This document shows positions 1 through 5,327 of a stretch of DNA of 5,474 nucleotides, in pieces. Source of the DNA: an uncultured Lachnospiraceae bacterium (GTDB lineage: Bacteria; Bacillota; Clostridia; Lachnospirales; Lachnospiraceae); NCBI GenBank assembly GCA_948665105.1, contig CAPNGW010000180.1, positions 1-5,474 of the forward strand. The letters are read 5' to 3'. Below the pieces are notes generated by a model. The model saw nothing but the letters and a program-made list of their open reading frames with translations, did not search any database and was not told the DNA's origin. A program made the position numbers and the translations under genes. The stretch's first letter is position 1, and every line of letters starts with the position of its first letter.

Positions 1-191
1 ATGGCCTTCCTTCCCACGGCTATGGCCCCGGAGCTTACAAGGCACACATCCATCCCCTGGTTTCTAAGGTTACACAGCTCCCGCACCAGCTTTTCCAGCT
101 TAATAAAATCAGGATTGCCGGTCTGGGTGTGGGTCAGGGAGGAGGAGCCGATTTTAACTACAATACGTTTTTTATCCTTGAAGTCTGTCAT
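1..191 (-). CDS. proB: Glutamate 5-kinase, N-terminal part (cut by left window edge)
   Basis: Glutamate 5-kinase phosphorylates the gamma-carboxyl of L-glutamate with ATP, the first step of proline synthesis in the cytoplasm. Only the first 63 codons are in the window; the rest lies to the left. What is visible is diagnostic of the amino-acid kinase fold: RIVVKIGSSSLTH at residues 9-21, where the Lys and Gly-Ser-Ser loop bind ATP phosphates, and LVSSGAIAVGRK at residues 51-62, which matches the V(T/S)SGAIAAG glutamate-side motif of ProB. I chose the ATG at 191 because GGAAAGG (200-206 on the plus strand) sits 8 nt upstream. An in-frame ATG at 221 would add ten residues (MTGIYGKADI) but has only AAGG-type sequences at poor spacing. 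An in-frame stop at 249-251 bounds any extension. It is divergent from the apbE-like gene, and proA would be expected to follow outside the window. The family call is firm; the exact start is less so. Confidence 0.93.
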   Translation of the reverse strand, partial: MTDFKDKKRIVVKIGSSSLTHTQTGNPDFIKLEKLVRELCNLRNQGMDVCLVSSGAIAVGRKA

Positions 192-257
192 GATGTCTGC
201 CTTTCCGTAAATTCCCGTCATGTCCTTATGCCTTACGGTCCTTAAGTATTAACGCTA

Positions 258-270
258 CCATTTTATCACA
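258..270 (-). promoter_or_regulatory. Candidate -10 region of the proB promoter
   Basis: Read on the minus strand, this stretch is TGTGATAAAATGG and contains TAAAAT, a 5/6 match to the -10 consensus, about 70 nt upstream of the proB ATG at 191. No convincing -35 hexamer lies 16-18 nt upstream; that stretch is pyrimidine-rich (TTTCCTTTTTTACTTTCC). The leader is too short for a proline T-box, which is the usual clostridial control of proline genes, and no such structure was seen. The call rests on the hexamer and its position only. Confidence 0.3.
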
Positions 271-322
271 GGAAAGTAAAAAAGGAAACCACAAATTTCT
301 TGCCCTTTTCTCCCGGTTATGT

Positions 323-346
323 TACCCTCATTTTATATTGAGGGTA
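323..346. promoter_or_regulatory. Perfect 8-bp inverted repeat upstream of apbE, possible operator
   Basis: TACCCTCA (323-330) and TGAGGGTA (339-346) are perfect reverse complements separated by the 8-nt spacer TTTTATAT. The repeat lies in the divergent proB/apbE intergenic region, about 40 nt before the chosen apbE ATG at 385. The spacer is AT-rich and carries -10-like hexamers on both strands: TATATT at 334-339 on plus and TATAAA on minus. A protein dimer bound here could therefore cover a promoter. Only four T residues follow the repeat on plus, none on minus, and no gene on plus ends upstream, so it is a poor terminator. A role as operator is inference; an RNA hairpin in the apbE leader is the alternative. 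Confidence 0.45.
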
Positions 347-384
347 TTTTCCCTTCAGTAAAGTTTTCTTTTTGGAGTGTTTTT

Positions 385-1404
385 ATGCGTTTTAATCATT
401 TCCCGTCCTATGTAAATAAAATAATTGCTTCTCTGGCGACAGCTATGCTACTGCTGTCCCTGGCCGGGTGCTCCCGGGAATCCTCCGTCACCAAATCCGG
501 TTTTTATTTTGATACCATAATACAAATTACTCTGTATGACCACCGCCAGGAGTCTCTCATAGACGACTGCCTGGCCATGGCCGCAGAATATGAAAGCCTG
601 CTGTCCAGAACCATAGACGACAGTGAAATCTCCCGAATCAATGAGGCCGGCGGCGCCTGGGTGTCCGTCTCCCACAAGACACTGGACGTCTTAAAAAAAG
701 CCCTTTTCTGGTGTGAAGAAACTGACGGAGCCTTTGACATTACTCTGGGGGCTGTCAGCGATTTGTGGGATATCAAAAATAATCCCGGCACCCTCCCCTC
801 CCCGGAAGCCTTAAGCCAGGCTCTTGCTGCCACAGGCTATGAACAGCTCTCCATAGAGGACACTCAGGTTGCCCTTACAAACCCGGATGCCCGTCTGGAC
901 TTAGGCGCCATCTCCAAGGGCTGGATTGCAGACTGCATGAAGGAATACTTAAACCAGCAAGGTGTAACGGAAGGCCTCATCAACCTGGGGGGAAATGTAC
1001 TGGTTCTGGGTCCCAAGCCGGATGGCAGGACCTATAAGGTGGGCATTCAAAAGCCCTTTTCTCAGGACGGAAGCGTTCTTATGTCTGTGGATATCACAGA
1101 CGGCACGGTGGTGACCTCCGGCATTTACCAGCGCTATTTTGAGTTGGAGGGTAGAATCTATCACCATATTCTTGACCCGGATACCGGATATCCATTTCAG
1201 AACGGACTTCTGTCTGTCACTGTCCTCTGTCCCCGGTCTGCAGACGGGGACGGCCTCTCCACCGCCTGCTTCGCTCTGGGCACGGAAGATGGGCTGGCAC
1301 TGATTGAGAGCATCCCCGGCACAGAAGCTGTCTTCATCACGGAAGATTATGAGATTATTACAAGCTCAGGCATGGGAACCACTGTACCCTATGAGATATA
1401 TTAA
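385..1404 (+). CDS. apbE: FAD:protein FMN transferase, ApbE family lipoprotein
   Basis: ApbE enzymes use FAD and Mg2+ to link FMN covalently to a Thr or Ser of exported or membrane proteins such as RnfG/RnfD, NqrB/NqrC or FMN-binding-domain reductases. The 339-residue product starts with a basic segment and a hydrophobic core, then the lipobox LAGC with Cys29, so it should be a lipoprotein on the outer face of the membrane. Family motifs are all present: LDLGAISKGWIAD (about 171-183), NLGGNV (200-205), HHILDPDTGYP (260-270), and SADGDGLSTACFALG (285-299) with the Mg2+-binding acidic residues. Length is typical. I start at 385 because GGAG at 374-377 lies 7 nt upstream and the signal peptide then begins correctly. 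The upstream in-frame ATG at 319 has no ribosome binding site and would run through the inverted repeat at 323-346. No flavinylated partner gene is in the window, so its substrate is not known from context. Possible co-regulation with divergent proB is unproven. Confidence 0.93.
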   Translation: MRFNHFPSYVNKIIASLATAMLLLSLAGCSRESSVTKSGFYFDTIIQITLYDHRQESLIDDCLAMAAEYESLLSRTIDDSEISRINEAGGAWVSVSHKTLDVLKKALFWCEETDGAFDITLGAVSDLWDIKNNPGTLPSPEALSQALAATGYEQLSIEDTQVALTNPDARLDLGAISKGWIADCMKEYLNQQGVTEGLINLGGNVLVLGPKPDGRTYKVGIQKPFSQDGSVLMSVDITDGTVVTSGIYQRYFELEGRIYHHILDPDTGYPFQNGLLSVTVLCPRSADGDGLSTACFALGTEDGLALIESIPGTEAVFITEDYEIITSSGMGTTVPYEIY

Positions 1405-1427
1405 AAAGGCAGGCACAATTGGCCTGC
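1403..1427 (-). terminator. Intrinsic terminator of the minus-strand M15/PF06541 unit
   Basis: On the minus strand GCAGGC, a 7-nt loop and GCCTGC form a 6-bp GC-rich stem (1409-1414 with 1422-1427 on plus). It is followed by C and then five T residues, ending against the apbE stop codon at 1402-1404. It lies about 30 nt after the stop of the membrane-protein gene. On the plus strand the stem is followed by ACAAATTT, a poor T-tract, so it mainly serves leftward transcription. It may weakly help end apbE transcripts too, since the two genes converge here. Confidence 0.68.
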
Positions 1428-1457
1428 ACAAATTTCTGGTATTCAAAACCTTCTTTC

Positions 1458-2774
1458 CTATCTCATAATGGCATTGGGATAAATCTGCTCCATTCTTGCA
1501 TCCTGAAAATGCTCATCAATAAATGCTTCCACCTGGTTCTCCGGCATCAGTCCATTATGTCTCGCCGTATACCGTGAAAGTGCCAGACCTGACATGGCCA
1601 CATTAAACACCATGAAGGCAAGGGCCATCCAGCTGATTACCTTTCCTGCCTTTATGGGCACTCTCTCAATCCATTTCGACAGCTTAGGATACAGGCCTTT
1701 CATCCAGATTACTGCGGCAAAGCCCCAGAAAAAGCAATACAGAAGGTTGATTCGTCCCCCCAGATTAAAGGGAATTTTACTGTAATCCCAGAACACCGTC
1801 CCGAACATCAGCTCCGTAAACACACTGCATATGTACTCATAGGCTCCGCCAAGCACTGTTCCCAGAAGAAACAGATACCGATCGTTTTTGCTCTGGTATC
1901 GGTGCAAAAGAAGGGTGAAAAAAGCAATTCCCAGGCCCCAGACAAGACTGAAAGGCCCGTACACCACACTGCTCCGGCTCATCAGCCGTCCTGTGGTGGC
2001 ATAGCAGAAAATGGTCTCAATGATATCCCCCAGAAACGCCCCCAGGAAAAACAGCCAGAACAGCTTATAAAATCCACATCCGTAAGCAAAAATTCGCTTT
2101 TTGGCTTCCTTTTCCTCACGCCTTCTCTGACGTTCCTCCTCCACGTCCTCCAGGGAGGGAAAGACCTTCTCCATACGCCGTTCCACCCGTTTGGTGATGG
2201 CATTGTCAAGGCCCCGGGAAAGCTTTTTTAAGCCCTTTGCAATCTCAAGAAGCATTTCATTCTGAATCTTCATCTTGCAAAGTGTCATCACTGTGATGAC
2301 AATGTCCAATGCAAAAATTACCAGAAGCACCAACGCCAGAATCCGCCCGGCCAGCATGGGCATCCTGGCCATCAGCGATTCTAAAAGCGGGTGTAAAAGC
2401 TGAATTACCAGTACCGCAAGCACTGTCCAGATAAGGGAAAAACGTACCGATACATATGTGCCAATATGATCCCGGTATTTTGTATAATCCCAACATTTCC
2501 GGCCAAAGAATTTCTCCAGAAGAGTCCCCGTGGCAAATTCAAATACTGAAATTACGATAAAGCAGCCCAAAAACAGGAAAAAAAGCCGGCCCTTAAGGGT
2601 TTCAAAAAACACCAGCATAAACACCATGGCAAGGCCGTACACGGGACAGAGAACCCCACTCAAAAGCCCTCGGTTTATGAATTTTCGTTTTCGAAAGGCC
2701 GCATAAGAGACCTCCAGGCACCAGCCAAGAAAAGCGTAAATAAAAAAGTAAAGTATTGCATGTGATATATACAT
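1458..2774 (-). CDS. Duplicated PF06541-type (CmpB-like) integral membrane protein
   Basis: A 438-residue multi-spanning membrane protein with two copies of the domain called 'putative ABC transporter type IV/permease' (PF06541). The first copy spans about residues 5-165 and has FLGWCLEVSYA (15-25), LCPVYGLAMVF (42-52) and WDY (95-97). The second spans about 235-390 and has FLGDIIETIFCY (247-258), VVYGPFSLVWGLG (270-282), GGAYEYICS (309-317) and FWDY (328-331). The repeated pattern is G-x2-x-E, (C/V)xxxYG, an acidic helix ending before FG and WDY, then S/N-x-L/I-W. Between them, residues 170-230 form a charged helix rich in Arg, Lys and Glu, likely cytoplasmic or coiled-coil. About ten membrane segments are visible. 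No ATP-binding motif is present and no ABC ATPase gene is nearby, so transport is not demonstrated; the molecular role of this family is unknown. The ATG at 2774 follows the M15 stop by 5 nt, and its AAGAGG site (2785-2790) lies inside the last M15 codons, so co-translation is likely. Confidence 0.85.
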   Translation of the reverse strand: MYISHAILYFFIYAFLGWCLEVSYAAFRKRKFINRGLLSGVLCPVYGLAMVFMLVFFETLKGRLFFLFLGCFIVISVFEFATGTLLEKFFGRKCWDYTKYRDHIGTYVSVRFSLIWTVLAVLVIQLLHPLLESLMARMPMLAGRILALVLLVIFALDIVITVMTLCKMKIQNEMLLEIAKGLKKLSRGLDNAITKRVERRMEKVFPSLEDVEEERQRRREEKEAKKRIFAYGCGFYKLFWLFFLGAFLGDIIETIFCYATTGRLMSRSSVVYGPFSLVWGLGIAFFTLLLHRYQSKNDRYLFLLGTVLGGAYEYICSVFTELMFGTVFWDYSKIPFNLGGRINLLYCFFWGFAAVIWMKGLYPKLSKWIERVPIKAGKVISWMALAFMVFNVAMSGLALSRYTARHNGLMPENQVEAFIDEHFQDARMEQIYPNAIMR

Positions 2775-2779
2775 GTATA

Positions 2780-3721
2780 TTATTCCTCTTTCTCAAAGTG
2801 CTGATAATCCTTCAGCGTTTTCCAGTCTCCGCCCCAGGCAAAGCCATACCGGGTAAACAGCTGGTATGCCAAATCTGTCTCATCAATCTTATATTTAAAG
2901 TCTGCCGTCCGGTCAATGTAGGCTTCACTTCCCTCCGGCTCTATGACGGTCTCCCCCTCCTCTCCTGTGCGGATATAAGGGTTGTATTTGGGGTTGATGT
3001 CAACAGCCATCCCCAGGCTGTGCTTTGAGAGACGGTCTGTCCCTGCAATGACCCGGTAATTAAATGCGGAGGAATTGTTGTCCGCCATGGACAGACTGTC
3101 ATCCGCCTGGTATTCATCTATCAGGAGCATTTTTTCTATTGGGTAAGCCTTTGCATATAGCTCCCGGAAAATTGCAAGGATTTCTGCTGAAATCCGGCTG
3201 TTTACAATCAGCTCCCCGATGTGCGTCTGTCCGTCGAAGCCCACATGCAGAAGGCGAAGGTAGCGCAAATCCTCCGGGATAATATTCTCATTCTCCTGAT
3301 AGGAGACACCGTCCATCCGCGAAAATACTTCCTCCGGTATCTCCTGGCTGTAAAAAAGCCTCCCTATATCTGCCGCTGTCATGGCGGAGGTATCAATGAC
3401 GCTCCCCGCAGCCAAACGGCCAATGGCTTCCTGGGACAGGGCCTCTACAGGCTCCGGCGAAGCTGCCTGAACAGATTCCTCCTTCCCTTTCCCTGGCTCT
3501 TCTGCTTCTGTTTCCTCTCCTCCTTGGGCAACAGCACCCTGTCTGTGATGCTTCTTTGCCTTCTCCGGACTGGAAACCGATTCCTGCCCCACCTGGGATT
3601 TTCCCCTTTGGATTGCCCGCAAAAGGACCAGCACCACAACACAGGTCAGAGCCAATATCCCCACCAGCAGCATTCGGCTGCTTTGCCTGTTATGCTTTAA
3701 CTTTCTGTTTTTCTGAAACAT
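2780..3721 (-). CDS. Membrane-anchored M15 family zinc D,D-carboxypeptidase-like protein
   Basis: M15 peptidases (VanY/PF13539-type) are zinc enzymes that trim peptidoglycan stem peptides outside the membrane, usually at D-Ala-D-Ala. The 313-residue product has a basic N-terminus, one membrane anchor (about 18-34, LLVGILALTCVVVLVLL), a long charged Glu/Gln/Lys-rich linker (about 43-95), and a C-terminal catalytic domain from about 150. Key motifs are SKHSLGMAVD (232-241), giving zinc ligands His234 and Asp241; WGGDW (296-300); and DYQHFE (305-310), with the third ligand His308 and the acidic residue before it. FNYR (220-223) and RLLHVGFDG are typical of this clostridial group. I start at ATG 3721, with GGAGG 12 nt upstream (3734-3738). 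The frame stays open to a GTG at 3844 overlapping the murE stop, but that extension would run through a terminator hairpin and lacks a ribosome binding site. It precedes the PF06541 gene by 5 nt. The exact bond cut is uncertain; L-Ala-D-Glu or D,D-dipeptidase activity is possible. Confidence 0.9.
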   Translation of the reverse strand: MFQKNRKLKHNRQSSRMLLVGILALTCVVVLVLLRAIQRGKSQVGQESVSSPEKAKKHHRQGAVAQGGEETEAEEPGKGKEESVQAASPEPVEALSQEAIGRLAAGSVIDTSAMTAADIGRLFYSQEIPEEVFSRMDGVSYQENENIIPEDLRYLRLLHVGFDGQTHIGELIVNSRISAEILAIFRELYAKAYPIEKMLLIDEYQADDSLSMADNNSSAFNYRVIAGTDRLSKHSLGMAVDINPKYNPYIRTGEEGETVIEPEGSEAYIDRTADFKYKIDETDLAYQLFTRYGFAWGGDWKTLKDYQHFEKEE

Positions 3722-3733
3722 TCTGATTCTTTT

Positions 3734-3738
3734 CCTCC
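3734..3738 (-). promoter_or_regulatory. Ribosome binding site deciding the M15 gene start
   Basis: GGAGG on the minus strand lies 12 nt before ATG 3721. The spacing is somewhat long, but this is the only strong Shine-Dalgarno sequence near any candidate start of the M15 gene. The alternatives are GTG 3844, TTG 3841 and ATG 3814, and all lack one. The start at 3721 also places the membrane anchor near the N-terminus as expected for a signal anchor. Confidence 0.65.
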
Positions 3739-3795
3739 ATTTATTTTTCTGGAACAGCGCTTCTATCTCCAAGAGCGTCCAATATTGAGTTATAT

Positions 3796-3827
3796 AAAAA
3801 GGAAGCACTCCCATTTTCCGGAATGCT
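3796..3827 (-). terminator. Intrinsic terminator after murE
   Basis: On the minus strand AGCATTCC (3827-3820), an 8-nt loop and GGAGTGCT (3811-3804) form an 8-bp stem with one G-U wobble. It is followed by TCC and then five T residues (3800-3796). The hairpin begins 11 nt past the murE stop, the normal place for a terminator. It separates the dapF-murE unit from the M15/PF06541 unit, although read-through cannot be excluded. Its presence argues against the long GTG-initiated version of the M15 protein. Confidence 0.65.
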
Positions 3828-3841
3828 CTCTTTCTTCTCAA
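3813..3841 (-). promoter_or_regulatory. Candidate promoter for the M15/PF06541 unit, overlapping the terminator
   Basis: Minus-strand TTGAGA (3841-3836, 5/6 to the -35 consensus) is followed after exactly 17 nt by GAAAAT (3818-3813, 4/6 to the -10 consensus). Transcription would begin around 3805, inside the 3' arm of the murE terminator, so transcripts started here would lack the full hairpin and escape it. The leader to ATG 3721 would be about 85 nt. The -10 match is weak and the call is tentative. Confidence 0.25.
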
Positions 3842-5304
3842 CACCTGGTTTTCATGTACTCCGCCACTACCTTCTCCTCCGAGAAGTAATGCTTCACCCC
3901 TTCAATCTCCTGATATTCCTCATGTCCCTTGCCAATCAGGGCAACAATGTCGTCCTTTCCACAATGGTCAATGAGGTATCGGATGGCCTCTGCACGATCC
4001 ACAATCACCTGATACTTTCCGTTGTGAACCTCAAGGCCCTGAATGATATCTGCATTGATATCCTCAATGGCCTCAAATCTGGGATTGTCCATGGTAATCA
4101 CCGTAAGATCCGCATATTTTCCGGCAATCTCCCCCATATCAAACCGCCGCTGTCTGGCCCGGTTCCCGCCGCCGCCAAAAAGACAAATCAGGCGTTTGGG
4201 GTGGTATGCTTTCAGCATGCCCAGCAGGCTCTCCATGCTCAGGGCATTGTGGGCATAATCAATGATAAGGTTGGTCACGTCTGATGCCTCCAAAAGAAGC
4301 TGTGTCCGTCCCTTCACCGCAACCTTTCGAAGGGCTGTCTGAATCTTCTCAAAGGGAATTCCCATCTGATGGGTAATACTGATGGAAGCCAGAGCATTCT
4401 GCACATTAAAGGCTCCCGGCATATTCAACACCACCTCACCATGAGCCTTTCCCTCCAGCTGAAAGGACACGCCCAGAATTCCCGGCTCCCAGAGATTGGC
4501 AATCTCCCTGGCCATGAAATCTGCCTGCCCGGCTGTGGAGAAGGTGACTTTATCCGAAGCCTTTTCTGTAATTTCCTGCCAGTGCTCATCCTCAAGGTTG
4601 ACTACCGCATGCTTTGTCTGATCAAACAACCGTTTCTTGCAATCCATATATTCCGCAAAATCCGCATGCTCTCCGGCGCCGATATGGTCCGGGGAAATAT
4701 TCAAAAAGGCACCGTAATCAAAGGTAATGCCAGCCGTACGCTTGTGCTTTAACCCCTGGGAGGAAACCTCCATTACCACACACTTACAGCCCTCATCCCG
4801 CATCTGTGCAAACAGAGAGTGCAGCTCATAGGATTCCGGCGTGGTATTTTTGGTGGGGATTTTTTCCTCTCCAATATATGCACCAATGGTTCCAATCATT
4901 CCGGTTTTATAGCCCGCTTCCTCCAGAATCTTCTTTATCATATGGGAGGTTGTGGTCTTGCCCTTGGTTCCGGTGAGACCAATCATTGTCATGGATTTTG
5001 CCGGATATTCAAACCATGCCGCCGATATGCGGGCTAAGGCCTCTCTGGAATCTGAAACCTTGATTATCACAGCCTCCATGGGCTCCTTCGGCAGCTCCTC
5101 CACCAGAATCGCCGCAGCTCCCGCCGCCACTGCCTTTCCAATATAGGCATGTCCATCTGTCTCAAATCCCCGTATGCACACAAACAAAGCACCCGGAATC
5201 ACTTTTCTGGAATCGTATGCCACCCCAGTAATTTCCGGGTTTTTTTGTCCATAAGGGCACTCATATTTTATATCTGAAAGTAATGCCTCAAGCATCATAC
5301 ACAT
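3838..5304 (-). CDS. murE: UDP-MurNAc-tripeptide synthetase (meso-DAP-adding ligase)
   Basis: MurE joins meso-diaminopimelate to UDP-MurNAc-L-Ala-D-Glu with ATP in the cytoplasm, a committed step of peptidoglycan synthesis. The 488-residue length is typical. Domains are the N-terminal UDP-binding domain (about 22-100; DSRKVIPGALFVCIRG at 31-46), the central ATPase domain (about 109-312) and the C-terminal ligase domain (from about 331). Visible motifs are the P-loop GTKGKTTT (112-119), NTTPES (153-158), EVSSQGLKHKR (179-189), NISPDHIG (202-209), YMDCKKRLF (219-227) whose Lys223 aligns with the carbamylated lysine, DYAHN (349-353), DNPR (406-409) and GKGHE (458-462). DNPR is the signature for diaminopimelate rather than lysine. 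Some residues differ from the textbook enzyme: Lys114 replaces Asn in the P-loop, Asn353 replaces Thr after DYAH, and GGGGNRARQRR replaces GGDRDxxKR. ATG 5304 is chosen because AGAGG (5311-5315) lies 6 nt upstream; ATGs at 5298 and 5295 are spaced worse. It follows dapF by 23 nt. Confidence 0.95.
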   Translation of the reverse strand: MCMMLEALLSDIKYECPYGQKNPEITGVAYDSRKVIPGALFVCIRGFETDGHAYIGKAVAAGAAAILVEELPKEPMEAVIIKVSDSREALARISAAWFEYPAKSMTMIGLTGTKGKTTTSHMIKKILEEAGYKTGMIGTIGAYIGEEKIPTKNTTPESYELHSLFAQMRDEGCKCVVMEVSSQGLKHKRTAGITFDYGAFLNISPDHIGAGEHADFAEYMDCKKRLFDQTKHAVVNLEDEHWQEITEKASDKVTFSTAGQADFMAREIANLWEPGILGVSFQLEGKAHGEVVLNMPGAFNVQNALASISITHQMGIPFEKIQTALRKVAVKGRTQLLLEASDVTNLIIDYAHNALSMESLLGMLKAYHPKRLICLFGGGGNRARQRRFDMGEIAGKYADLTVITMDNPRFEAIEDINADIIQGLEVHNGKYQVIVDRAEAIRYLIDHCGKDDIVALIGKGHEEYQEIEGVKHYFSEEKVVAEYMKTRC

Positions 5305-5310
5305 TTGCCA

Positions 5311-5315
5311 CCTCT
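5311..5315 (-). promoter_or_regulatory. Ribosome binding site deciding the murE start
   Basis: AGAGG on the minus strand, within AGAGGTGG, ends 6 nt before ATG 5304. There are three nearby in-frame ATG codons (5304, 5298, 5295), and only the first has good spacing. The site lies in the 23-nt gap after the dapF stop, consistent with translation of murE from a dapF-murE transcript. Confidence 0.7.
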
Positions 5316-5327
5316 GAATGTAATTTC

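Noticed and set aside
319..384. N-terminal extension of the ApbE protein from ATG 319
   Set aside because: There is no ribosome binding site, it crosses the inverted repeat, and it would place 22 extra residues before a normal lipoprotein signal peptide that starts well at 385.
222..384. A possible proline T-box or other riboswitch upstream of proB
   Set aside because: The region is too short and lacks a T-box sequence, specifier stem or terminator/antiterminator pair on the minus strand.
2767..2780. A perfect 14-bp AT-rich palindrome (ATATACATGTATAT) centred on the start codon of the PF06541 gene
   Set aside because: It is mostly alternating AT around the ATG, would form only a weak five-pair hairpin with a four-base loop, and is readily explained by chance in an AT-rich intercistronic gap.
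3221..3700. A 159-codon plus-strand open frame opposite the M15 gene
   Set aside because: It is antisense to a gene with complete catalytic motifs, its translation is Cys/Pro/Leu-rich with no recognisable domain, and it reads as a shadow of the minus-strand coding sequence.
3823..4284. A 153-codon plus-strand open frame opposite the C-terminal part of murE
   Set aside because: It lies antisense to conserved MurE motifs (DNPR and GKGHE region), shows no domain or good ribosome binding site, and is best explained as a shadow frame.
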